55,629 nucleotides of DNA, from NCBI GenBank assembly GCA_009377535.1, contig WHTV01000020.1, positions 1 through 55,629 of the forward strand, read 5' to 3'. The stretch comes from Kiloniellaceae bacterium (GTDB lineage Bacteria > Pseudomonadota > Alphaproteobacteria > Kiloniellales > Kiloniellaceae). The notes beneath the pieces were generated by a model, which made no database searches, had not been told where the DNA came from, and was given only the letters and a program-made list of their open reading frames with translations. A program made the position numbers and the translations under genes. Positions 1 to 7,363 of this stretch are shown here, piece after piece; the stretch's first letter is position 1, and each line of letters begins with the position of its first letter.

Positions 1-2
1 TA

Positions 3-848
3 AATCCCTTCCTTTTGAGCAAGCTGTTCTCGCGAGAGATCATCGACGGCGACGACGTCTGCATCGTGGGGATCGGGACCATCCTCAACGAACGCAATTT
101 CCAGCAGGTCGACAAGTATGCACGCAAGATCGTTTTCAGCTCTGGTGCGGGATACGAGTCGATCGAGCGGGAGTTCGACGATTCCTGGTTCATTTCTTGT
201 GTGCGCGGCCCGAAGACCGCCGCCTACCTGAAGGCAAGCCCGGACCTGGCTGTTACCGACGGAGCGGCTCTGCTTTCGGACTTCTACGCAGCCTTGCCCG
301 CTTCCAGGAAAGAGGGGGTGACCTTCGTACCGCACGTGAACACGACCTGGCGGCTCGGCGGCATTCTCAAGCAGTTCTGCGACGACCTCGGGATCAACTA
401 CGTCACGCCCGATCTGCCGTTCGACCTTTTCGTTGACGAGATCAACCGCTCGGCAGTTGTGCTCGCGGAAGCCATGCACGGCGCCATCCTGGCGGATGCA
501 CTGCGGACGCCCTGGGTTGCATGCGAGCTGATGGTTCACAACAGGTTCAAGTGGGAGGACTGGTGCGCCTCCTTGGGCGTGAAGTACGATCCGGTGAACC
601 TTGGCCCCGCCCCGGAGGGCTCCGGCTTTGAGTCGCTTTCCAGCCTGCCCCGTGGCGTCAGGAACAGGGTGAGAAAACTTCAGCTGAAAGCGCGGCTGAA
701 AAAGCTGTCGCTGACGGCCCTTCCGCAGCTGAGCGAAGACGCTGTCCTGGAATCGAAAAAGCAGGCCCTCAGGGACATCGTCGCCGAGATAAACGCCCAG
801 CATGCCACCGCCTCGCCTCGCCACCGAAGCGATTCGCATGCGCCCTGA
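3..848 (+). CDS. Polysaccharide pyruvyl transferase family protein, 5' partial
   Basis: The reading frame is open to the left edge, where the codons read N-P-F-L-L-S-K-L-F. Proteins of the ExoV/pyruvyl transferase family have a DDLNPxLW-type stretch followed by a GIGTIL motif, and here GIGTILNE follows some 20 residues later. The gene therefore very probably starts upstream, and the TTG at 15 is not the true start. Other family signs are a Ser-Gly-Ala-Gly turn, a CVRGPKTA motif, VPHVN, and the C-terminal LAEAMHGAILADALR stretch. Such enzymes add a ketal pyruvate to exopolysaccharide or cell-surface glycans, using phosphoenolpyruvate. The last 60 or so residues are basic and charged and lie beyond the core. 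The gene converges on nrdB with a 21-nt gap. The family call is fairly secure; the substrate is unknown. Confidence 0.75.
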   Translation, partial: NPFLLSKLFSREIIDGDDVCIVGIGTILNERNFQQVDKYARKIVFSSGAGYESIEREFDDSWFISCVRGPKTAAYLKASPDLAVTDGAALLSDFYAALPASRKEGVTFVPHVNTTWRLGGILKQFCDDLGINYVTPDLPFDLFVDEINRSAVVLAEAMHGAILADALRTPWVACELMVHNRFKWEDWCASLGVKYDPVNLGPAPEGSGFESLSSLPRGVRNRVRKLQLKARLKKLSLTALPQLSEDAVLESKKQALRDIVAEINAQHATASPRHRSDSHAP

Positions 849-869
849 GGTGAATGCCTAGAGACGCGC

Positions 870-1829
870 CTACTCGAACGCCTCTTCCCAGGTGCCGCGT
901 GTGGCGGCCTTGGAGTATTCCGTCGCGCGGTTCTCGAAGAAGTTGGTGTGCTCGACGCCGTTGAGGATGGCGTCCAGCCAGGGCAGCGGATTCTTGTCGG
1001 TCCGGTAGATCGGCTGCAGGCCGAGCTGGGTCAGGCGGCGGTCGGCGATGTAGCGGATGTAGGCTTTCACATCGTGAGGCTCCAGGCCCTCGACGCCGCC
1101 CTGCTCGAAGGCGAGGTCGATGAAGGCGTCCTCGTGGGTCACGATGGTCTCGCAGGCCTTGTAGAGGTCGCGCTCGAAGGCGTCGTTCCAGACCTCCGGG
1201 TTTTCCTCGATGAAGGTCTTGAACAGGCGGATCGCCGACTGGGTGTGCAGCGACTCGTCGCGCACCGACCAGGTGACGATCTGGCCCATGCCCTTCATCT
1301 TGTTGAAGCGCGGGAAGTTCAGCAGGATGGCGAAGGAGGCGAAGAGCTGCAGGCCTTCGGTGAAGGCGCCGAATACCGCCAGCGTCTTGGCGATCTCCTC
1401 CTTGGTATCACAGCCGAACTCCTGCATGTAGTCGTACTTGTCCTTCATCTCCTTGTAGTGGAGGAAGGCGGAGTACTCGGCCTCCGGCATGCCGATGGTG
1501 TCGAGCAGGTAGGAGTAGGCGGCGATGTGCACCGTCTCCATGTTGGAGAAGGCGGCCAGCATCATCTGCACTTCGGTCGGCTGGAACACGCGGGCGTAGT
1601 GGCGCATGTAGCAGTTGTTCACCTCCACGTCCGACTGGGTGAAGAAGCGGAAGATCTGGCTCAGCAGATTGCGCTCGCCGTCCGTCAGGTTGCGGTTCCA
1701 GTCCTTCACGTCGTCGGCCAGCGGCACCTCTTCGGGCAGCCAGTGCAGGCGCTGCTGCATCAGCCAGGCGTCATAGGCCCAGGGGTAGCGGAAGGGCTTG
1801 TAGACGGGGCTGGCATCGAGCAGCGACAT
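870..1829 (-). CDS. nrdB: Ribonucleoside-diphosphate reductase subunit beta
   Basis: Small (radical-generating) subunit of class Ia ribonucleotide reductase, 319 residues from the chosen start. The di-iron and radical motif is intact: NMETVHIAAY supplies a Glu, a His and the tyrosine that carries the radical, FTEGLQ supplies a further Glu, and VRDESLH supplies the last Glu and His. It lies downstream of nrdA on the same strand and should make the deoxynucleotide-forming complex with it. There is an in-frame ATG at 1847, but the ATG at 1829 begins the usual M-S-L-L-D N-terminus and has GGGAG about 11 nt upstream, inside the extra six codons, so I prefer 1829. No N-terminal ATP-cone is present. 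Confidence 0.95.
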   Translation of the reverse strand: MSLLDASPVYKPFRYPWAYDAWLMQQRLHWLPEEVPLADDVKDWNRNLTDGERNLLSQIFRFFTQSDVEVNNCYMRHYARVFQPTEVQMMLAAFSNMETVHIAAYSYLLDTIGMPEAEYSAFLHYKEMKDKYDYMQEFGCDTKEEIAKTLAVFGAFTEGLQLFASFAILLNFPRFNKMKGMGQIVTWSVRDESLHTQSAIRLFKTFIEENPEVWNDAFERDLYKACETIVTHEDAFIDLAFEQGGVEGLEPHDVKAYIRYIADRRLTQLGLQPIYRTDKNPLPWLDAILNGVEHTNFFENRATEYSKAATRGTWEEAFE

Positions 1830-1932
1830 CTTTTCGTGTTCTCCCATGGTTGCGGCGCCTTGCTGTCCTGCGGCGCCGCTTGGCTGCTAAGGTTCAAAAC
1901 ATGGCCGCCTTCGCGGCTGGCCGGGGAAAGTG

Positions 1933-2056
1933 GGGGCCGGCGGTCCCCCCGAACCGCCGGCCCCTTGCACCCCCCGAAGCCCCGGCGGCACTTGCGTGCC
2001 CGCGCGCGGCCCTGCGAAGGTCGCTCCACGCGGCGGCCGCGATGGCGGCCGCCGCG
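1933..2056 (-). other. nrdA-nrdB spacer with two strong GC hairpins
   Basis: The 232-nt gap between the nrdA stop and the nrdB ATG is unusually long for an nrdAB pair. It contains two near-perfect inverted repeats. One has 12-bp arms at 1933-1944 and 1953-1964. The other has 10-bp arms at 2029-2038 and 2047-2056, only a few bases after the nrdA stop codon. Neither is followed by a clear T-run on the minus strand, so a full terminator is not evident. RNA processing, attenuation or uneven expression of the two subunits is possible but is only inference. Confidence 0.5.
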
Positions 2057-2061
2057 AAAAT

Positions 2062-4107
2062 TCACTGGCAGGCGAGACACTCCTCGTAGTCGGTGGTGGA
2101 CTCCGCCGCCGCGGCCGCGAGACCCTTGGAGGCGATCTTGCCGAGGTGCGGCACGGTCGCCGTCGGTATCGCCGGCAGTCCCGATTCCGCCCGCTGCATC
2201 GACTTCGAGCGGCAGTAGTAGAGGCTCTTCACGCCCTTTTTCCAGGCCAGAAAATGGATCTGGTGAAGGTCGCGCTTGTGCACGTCGGCCGGCACGAAAA
2301 CGTTCAGCGACTGCGCCTGGCAGATGAACCCGGCGCGGTCGCCGGCGTGCTCGATGAGCCAGCGCTGGTCGAGCTCGAAGGCGGTCTTGAAGACGTCCTT
2401 CTCGTCGTCGCTGAGGAAGTCGAGGTGCTGCACCGAGCCCTGGTTCACGGTGATCGAGGTCCAGACCTCGGGGGTGTTCTCGCCCTTTTCCTCCAGCACC
2501 TCCGCCAGGTGCTTGTTGCGCACGTTGAAGGAGCCCGAGAGCGTCTTGTGGGTGAAGGAGTTGGCGGCGATCGGCTCGATGCCCGGCGAGGCACCGCCGC
2601 AGATGATCGAGATCGAGGCGGTCGGCGCGATCGCCATCTTGTTGGAGAAGCGCTCCATGATGCCGAACTCCTCGGCATCGGGGCAGGCGCCGCGCTCCTC
2701 GGCCAGCTTGCGCGAGGCGGCGTCTGCCTCCTTGCGGATCTGGGCGAAGATCTTCTTGTTCCACACCTTGGCCATGACGCCTTCCAGCGGGATGCGCATG
2801 GCTTGCAGGAAGGAATGGAAGCCCATCACGCCGAGGCCGACCGAGCGCTCGCGCTGGGCCGAGTACTTGGCGCGCGCCATGGAGTCCGGCGCCTTGTCGA
2901 TGAAATCCTGCAGCACGTTGTCGAGGAAGCGCATGACGTCCTCGACGAAGCCTTCTGCGTCCTGCCACTCGAAGTACTTCTCGAGGTTCAGCGAGGAGAG
3001 GCAGCACACCGCGGTGCGCTCGACGCCGTGGTGGTCCTTGCCGGTCGGCAGGGTGATCTCGCTGCAGAGGTTCGACATCTTCACGGTCAGGCCCGCCAGC
3101 TTGTGGTGCTGCGGGATCTGCCGGTTCACGTGGTCGCCGTAGATGATGTAGGGCTCGCCGGTTTCGATGCGTGCGGTCAGGACGCGGATCCACAGGTCGC
3201 GGGCGCGCACCTTGCGGATCACCGCGTTGTCCTTCGGGCTGGTCAGGCCCCATTCCTCGTCGCGCTCGACGGCGCGCATGAAGGCGTCGCTGATCACCAC
3301 GCCATGGTGCAGGTTCATCGCCTTGCGGTTGGGGTCGCCGCCGGTCGGCCGGCGCAGTTCGATGAACTCCTCGATCTCCGGGTGCGAGATGGGGATGTAG
3401 CAGGCCGCCGAGCCGCGCCGGAGCGAGCCCTGGCTGATCGCCAGGGTCAGGGAATCCATGACGCGGATGAAGGGGATGATGCCGGAGGTCTTGCCGTTGT
3501 GGCCGACCCGCTCGCCGATCGAGCGCAGGTTGCCCCAGTAGCTGCCGATGCCGCCGCCGCGCGCGGCCAGCCAGACGTTCTCGTTCCACAGCCCGACGAT
3601 CCCGTCGAGGCTGTCGCCGGCCTCGTTGAGGAAGCAGGAAATCGGCAGGCCGCGGGAGGTGCCGCCGTTGGACAGCACCGGGGTGGCCGGCATGAACCAC
3701 AGCCGCGAGATGTAGTCGTAGAGCCGCTGGGCGTGGGCGCTGTCGTCGGCGTAGTAGGCGGCGACGCGGGCGAAGAGGTCCTGAAAGCTCTCGCCGGGCA
3801 TCAGGTAGCGGTCGGACAGCGTCGCCTTGCCGAAGACGGTCAGGTTGGCGTCGCGGCTGCGGTCCATGTGCACCTTGATGCCGCGCTCGTTCTGGAACTC
3901 ATCGCGGATCTGGTCGGCGCCGAGCAGGGCCTCCTGGGCCGCCGGGGCCTCGGGAGCGTCGACGGAGTCGTCGTTGGCAGGCGTGCGGGAAGGGGTCGCA
4001 GCGGCGGCTTGTCTTCCTAGCTGGCCTGCCTTATCCACAGCTTTCGGATCAGTCTTCGCCTCGCTGTCGGCCGAAGCCGCCGGCCCGAAAATCCCCGATC
4101 CATCCAT
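2062..4107 (-). CDS. nrdA: Ribonucleoside-diphosphate reductase subunit alpha
   Basis: Catalytic subunit of class Ia ribonucleotide reductase, 681 residues. Visible active-site features are the redox Cys in LPISCFLN, the NLCSE motif (Asn, thiyl-radical Cys, catalytic Glu), the partner Cys in AVCCLSS, the radical-transfer YY pair in SLYYCRS, and the redox-active C-terminal tail ECLACQ. The first 60-70 residues are Ala/Ser/Asp/Pro-rich and look disordered; the family's ATP-cone is absent, so dATP shut-off would need another route. An upstream in-frame GTG at 4128 exists, but the ATG at 4107 is preceded by GGGGGAAAAAGG and is the better start. The gene is divergent from the SRAP gene at 4351, across a region with LexA-, NrdR- and DnaA-type sites. 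Confidence 0.96.
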   Translation of the reverse strand: MDGSGIFGPAASADSEAKTDPKAVDKAGQLGRQAAAATPSRTPANDDSVDAPEAPAAQEALLGADQIRDEFQNERGIKVHMDRSRDANLTVFGKATLSDRYLMPGESFQDLFARVAAYYADDSAHAQRLYDYISRLWFMPATPVLSNGGTSRGLPISCFLNEAGDSLDGIVGLWNENVWLAARGGGIGSYWGNLRSIGERVGHNGKTSGIIPFIRVMDSLTLAISQGSLRRGSAACYIPISHPEIEEFIELRRPTGGDPNRKAMNLHHGVVISDAFMRAVERDEEWGLTSPKDNAVIRKVRARDLWIRVLTARIETGEPYIIYGDHVNRQIPQHHKLAGLTVKMSNLCSEITLPTGKDHHGVERTAVCCLSSLNLEKYFEWQDAEGFVEDVMRFLDNVLQDFIDKAPDSMARAKYSAQRERSVGLGVMGFHSFLQAMRIPLEGVMAKVWNKKIFAQIRKEADAASRKLAEERGACPDAEEFGIMERFSNKMAIAPTASISIICGGASPGIEPIAANSFTHKTLSGSFNVRNKHLAEVLEEKGENTPEVWTSITVNQGSVQHLDFLSDDEKDVFKTAFELDQRWLIEHAGDRAGFICQAQSLNVFVPADVHKRDLHQIHFLAWKKGVKSLYYCRSKSMQRAESGLPAIPTATVPHLGKIASKGLAAAAAESTTDYEECLACQ
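4031..4039 (+). promoter_or_regulatory. Perfect DnaA box inside the 5' coding region of nrdA
   Basis: TTATCCACA matches the DnaA consensus exactly. It lies about 70 bp inside nrdA, in the part encoding the low-complexity N-terminus. In Escherichia coli nrdAB is controlled by DnaA, which makes the position suggestive. A single 9-mer can occur by chance, so this is a candidate only. Confidence 0.4.
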
Positions 4108-4122
4108 CCTTTTTCCCCCAAC

Positions 4123-4138
4123 GTCCACAGCTGTGGAC
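4123..4138. repeat. 16-bp perfect palindrome upstream of nrdA
   Basis: GTCCACAG is followed directly by its reverse complement CTGTGGAC. It sits 16 bp upstream of the preferred nrdA ATG and overlaps the alternative GTG start. It could be an operator or a small hairpin in the nrdA leader. No known factor is assigned. Confidence 0.4.
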
Positions 4139-4156
4139 CACTTGAAATTGAATTAC

Positions 4157-4206
4157 GTGCACAATATCTGGGGCCGATGCCCGTCATGCCCCACCAGATA
4201 TGGGCA
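4157..4206. promoter_or_regulatory. Candidate NrdR box pair upstream of nrdA
   Basis: Two imperfect copies of an NrdR-like palindrome with an ATATCTGG core occur in opposite orientation. The first, around GCACAATATCTGGGG at 4159-4173, agrees with about 11 of 16 consensus positions. The second is read on the minus strand around 4191-4206 and agrees with about 9. Their centres are 32 bp apart, about three helical turns, as is usual for paired NrdR boxes. NrdR is a zinc-finger/ATP-cone repressor of ribonucleotide reductase genes. Its gene is not in this window. Confidence 0.55.
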
Positions 4207-4240
4207 CAATCTATACCTGCCGTCGCGAATCTGTCATCAT

Positions 4241-4255
4241 GAACAGACCAGGAAC
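4241..4255. promoter_or_regulatory. LexA box of alphaproteobacterial type
   Basis: The sequence is GAAC, seven bases, GAAC, the reverse complement of the GTTC-N7-GTTC direct repeat that LexA binds in alphaproteobacteria. It lies 96 bp upstream of the SRAP gene, an SOS-associated family, and 134 bp upstream of nrdA on the other strand. It could therefore govern DNA-damage induction of one or both genes. Confidence 0.7.
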
Positions 4256-4350
4256 ATTTACCATACTAGCCTAGGCGTGTGTTGCTGCAAGGCGGCACCT
4301 GCGATTACCACAGAATTTCCGACCCGGGCCGTCGAGGAGTTTTCAGAATC

Positions 4351-5049
4351 ATGTGCGGACGCTTCCTGCTGACCGCGCCATCCGAGGCGATCCAGCGGCT
4401 GTTCGGCTTCATCGAGCTGCCGAACCTTGAGCCGCGCTACAACATCGCGCCGAGCCAGGCGGTGGCGGCGATGATCCGCGACGCCGCGGCCGAGCGGCAC
4501 TTCGTCTGGTTGCGCTGGGGCTTGGTGCCGAGCTGGTCGAAGGGGGAGCGGACCACCGCGCCGCTGATAAACGCGCGGGCCGAGACCGTGGCCGAGAAGC
4601 CCTCCTTCCGCGCCGCCTTCGCCGAACGGCGCTGCGTGGTCTTTGCCGACGGCTTCTACGAATGGCGCCAGGGCGGCAACCGCCAGCCCTACTGCTTGCG
4701 CCTGATGGACACCTCGCCCTTCGCCTTCGCGGCAATCTGGGAGCCGCTGCCCGGCACCGGTGCGGGCGAGCCCGAGCGCGGCGGCGCCCTGATCACCACC
4801 CAGGCCAATGCCAAGATGGCGGCGGTGCATCACCGCATGCCGGTGATCCTGACCCCGGAGCAGGTCGGCCCCTGGCTCGACCCGGCGACAACGCGCGACG
4901 ACCTCCTGGCGCTCCTGACGCCGCTGCCCGAGGCGGCGGTGACCCTCACCCCGGTATCGAAGCGGGTGAATTCGGTGCGCGAGGACGACGCTGGCCTGCT
5001 GGGCGAGGAAGAGCTGCCCGCGGCGCCCGCGCAGCTCGACCTGTTCTGA
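4351..5049 (+). CDS. SOS response-associated peptidase (SRAP/YedK/HMCES family)
   Basis: 232 residues. SRAP proteins use Cys2, exposed once Met1 is removed, to form a thiazolidine crosslink with abasic sites in single-stranded DNA, shielding them during replication. The protein begins MCGRF, so Cys2 is present, and the frame open upstream to 4279 should be ignored. Further family motifs are NIAPSQ, LRWGLVPSW, INARAET, VFADGFYEW (with the active Glu) and HHRMPVIL (with the active His). The length is normal for the family. It is divergent from nrdA and preceded by a LexA-type box. It converges on the Sel1 gene with a 12-nt gap. Confidence 0.93.
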   Translation: MCGRFLLTAPSEAIQRLFGFIELPNLEPRYNIAPSQAVAAMIRDAAAERHFVWLRWGLVPSWSKGERTTAPLINARAETVAEKPSFRAAFAERRCVVFADGFYEWRQGGNRQPYCLRLMDTSPFAFAAIWEPLPGTGAGEPERGGALITTQANAKMAAVHHRMPVILTPEQVGPWLDPATTRDDLLALLTPLPEAAVTLTPVSKRVNSVREDDAGLLGEEELPAAPAQLDLF

Positions 5050-5061
5050 AGTCCGGCGGCC

Positions 5062-6102
5062 TCACGCCGCGCTCTGCTGGCCCTCGAAAAGCCGCTGCAC
5101 CAGGGTAGGGGTGACGGCGGCCTGGCCGTCGGTGTCGCCGTTGCTGGAGAGGTAGGCCTTGATGGCGCTGCGCGTGCGCGGCCCCATCAGGCCGTCGACC
5201 GTCCCGGCGTTGAAGCCCAGCTGGTTGAGGCTGTGCTGTACGTACATGACGGTCGGCCGGTCGGCGAATTCGGTAGCGGCTTCCGGCGCGAAGGCCTGGG
5301 CGCGTTGCCTGCCGGTGGCGATTTCCGCCGGGGTCATCTTGTTGGCGACGGCCGCGCGCACCTCGCCCGCCTTGACATGGCCGCGGTCGCTGGCGACGTC
5401 GAGCCAGGCATAGCCCCAGGGCAGGTTGGTCGGCAGGCCGAGGCCGGCGGCCTGCACCACGCCGAAGGAGAAGGCGCCTTCGACATGGCCCTGCCTGGCC
5501 GCCTTGCCGTACCAGCGCGCCGCCCAGGACAGGTTTTTGGTCACCCCGCGGCCGTTGGCGTAGCTCTCGCCAAGGAGGAACTGGGCATCGGCATGGCCCT
5601 GCTCGGCGGCCTGGCCGAGATACTCGACGGCGCGCACGTAGTCCCGGGCGACCCCGTCGCCGTTGTAGAGCGCTGCGCCCAGGGCATACTGGGCGCGCGG
5701 CTCGCCGCGGGCGGCGGCGGCGTCGATCCACTCGGCGCCGGCCTTGGGGTCCCTGTCGACACCGCGCCCGGCCTCGTAGGCTTCGCCCAGCTCATAGGCG
5801 GCGCCGGCGTGGCCGCGTTCGGCGGCCTGCTCGAAACGGGCAAAGGCTTCGGCGTCCTGGCCCTCGGCTTTCAGCTTGAGGCCGCCCTCGTAAAGCGAGT
5901 CGGCGAGCGCGGGGCCGGTAAGGCTGTTGGCCTCTTCCGTCTCCGTTCCGAGGAGCGCATCCGACAGCGACTTGTCGGCATCTTCGAGCGATTCCTTCAC
6001 GTCGGAGCACCCGACGGCGACTAGGCCGGCGAAGGCGAAGGCCCATAACCTCAGGGCGACGCGCCCCGCCAGCGGCCCCCGCCGCGCTGCAATCTTCTTC
6101 AT
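5062..6102 (-). CDS. Sel1-repeat lipoprotein with C-terminal peptidoglycan-binding-like domain
   Basis: 346 residues from ATG 6102, chosen because GAGGGG lies just upstream and the product then starts with a lipoprotein signal: basic MKKIAARR, a hydrophobic stretch, then VAVGC as lipobox. Residues of roughly 60-265 contain several Sel1/TPR-like repeats (A-x-YxLGxxY-x-GxGVxxDxxxA pattern). The last 80 residues (VQHSLNQLGFNAGTVDG..GPRTRSAI) resemble the PG_binding_1 fold. It is probably anchored in the outer membrane facing the cell wall, and may act as a scaffold there; no enzyme motif is seen. It lies 13 nt downstream of the GT9 gene, so the two are likely cotranscribed. Confidence 0.85.
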   Translation of the reverse strand: MKKIAARRGPLAGRVALRLWAFAFAGLVAVGCSDVKESLEDADKSLSDALLGTETEEANSLTGPALADSLYEGGLKLKAEGQDAEAFARFEQAAERGHAGAAYELGEAYEAGRGVDRDPKAGAEWIDAAAARGEPRAQYALGAALYNGDGVARDYVRAVEYLGQAAEQGHADAQFLLGESYANGRGVTKNLSWAARWYGKAARQGHVEGAFSFGVVQAAGLGLPTNLPWGYAWLDVASDRGHVKAGEVRAAVANKMTPAEIATGRQRAQAFAPEAATEFADRPTVMYVQHSLNQLGFNAGTVDGLMGPRTRSAIKAYLSSNGDTDGQAAVTPTLVQRLFEGQQSAA

Positions 6103-6115
6103 CTTGCTTCCCCTC

Positions 6116-7222
6116 TTAGTAGACGGCTCTCCCCGCCGCTGGCCGCGCCTTGGCGGCCGAGTCCTCCGTGGTGCCCTCCAGCAAGCAGTCGACGGCGTTC
6201 CGCACGGCCGCCAGAGGAATGTTCTCCATGGCCTCGCCGCCATAGCTCTGCGCGCACAGCACCTGGGCGCGAGGCACCAGGGGCGCCGACCTCTCCGGTG
6301 CCGTCGGCCCGAAGAGGCAGACCAGCGGGCAGTTGGCCGCCGCCATCATGTGGCCGATGCCGGCATCGTTGGCGACCGCTACCGCCAGGCGACGCGCCAG
6401 CGCAATGGTGACCAGGGGCGAGGGGCCGAGCCGGGCCACCGCTTCCGCCTGTAGCGGCAGCAGCGCCTGCGGCAAGGCTTCACGCACCGGCAAAGCCCAG
6501 TGGCCCTCTTCGGGACCGAGGAAGACCACCGGCACGTGGCCGGCCGCGAACTGTGCGGCGCCGAGTTCGAGATAGCGCTGAAGGGGCCAGCGCTTGTGCT
6601 CGCTGCCTGCCCCGGGGGCGAGTCCGACATAGCGGCAGCCCTCCGGCAACAGTCTGGCCGCCAGGGCGTTGAGCTGGGGGTCGTCGGGCGGCTCGCCGCG
6701 GATATCTGCCGGCTGGCCGCTGGCCAGTTCCGCCAGCCTGAGCATCTGGCGCACCTTGGTCGGCTGCTTGCGGCGCGGCCGCGGCGGGCGGCGGTCGGAG
6801 AGCAGGTAGTCGGCGGCACCGGAGATGAAGCAGGGGGTCGGGATGCGCTTCAGCAGCAGGGCCGTGCCGAACTGGCGCTGGGTATCGATGATCAGGTCGA
6901 AGCGGCGGCCCGCCAGCCGGGTGCCGCTGAGCGGCGGCTTGAGCAGTTCCGACCACTGTCGGCCGATCCCGGCTTCCTCGACCACCTCGTCGATGAACCC
7001 GCCCACCAGCGGCGCCAGGCTATGGGCATAGGCCGAGGTGCCCTTGCCGGCGAGCCAAGTGATCTCGGCACGGGGAAAGGCATTTCGCAGGGCGCGCGCA
7101 AACGGCAGCTTGACCAGGCCGTCCGCGGGGGAATCCGAGGCGACGTAGATCAACACCGACCCCGGCGTTTCGACAGCACGAGACATTTCCCCCAAAGACA
7201 TAGCAGATCGCCAAGGCCCCAC
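6116..7222 (-). CDS. Glycosyltransferase family 9 (heptosyltransferase-like) protein
   Basis: 368 residues. The fold is that of ADP-heptose:LPS heptosyltransferases: an N-terminal half with FARALRNAFPRAEITWL, and a C-terminal nucleotide-sugar half with VGLAPGAGSEHKRWP, VVFLGPEE, VANDAGIGHMMAAANCPLVCLFGPTAPERSAP. These enzymes add sugars to the lipopolysaccharide core in the cytoplasm. The start is GTG at 7222 with AAGGGG four bases upstream; in-frame ATGs at 7201 and 7186 are alternatives. The donor sugar cannot be read from sequence. It heads a short operon with the Sel1 lipoprotein gene. Confidence 0.85.
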   Translation of the reverse strand: MGPWRSAMSLGEMSRAVETPGSVLIYVASDSPADGLVKLPFARALRNAFPRAEITWLAGKGTSAYAHSLAPLVGGFIDEVVEEAGIGRQWSELLKPPLSGTRLAGRRFDLIIDTQRQFGTALLLKRIPTPCFISGAADYLLSDRRPPRPRRKQPTKVRQMLRLAELASGQPADIRGEPPDDPQLNALAARLLPEGCRYVGLAPGAGSEHKRWPLQRYLELGAAQFAAGHVPVVFLGPEEGHWALPVREALPQALLPLQAEAVARLGPSPLVTIALARRLAVAVANDAGIGHMMAAANCPLVCLFGPTAPERSAPLVPRAQVLCAQSYGGEAMENIPLAAVRNAVDCLLEGTTEDSAAKARPAAGRAVY

Positions 7223-7363
7223 GTTACCCCTTCAATCGACTGGACTGCTGAATCACAAGAGGCAAATTAGCGTCACAATTAACATCCCAAGATGGTAATT
7301 TTATAGCAATTCACAATATGACATGTTAGATTTATGCAATTCTCTCATTCGAAGAGGTAGATC

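Noticed and set aside
1930-4020. A 696-codon open frame antisense to nrdA
   Set aside because: nrdA is certain. The antisense translation is rich in Ala, Gly, Leu, Val and His with no domain.
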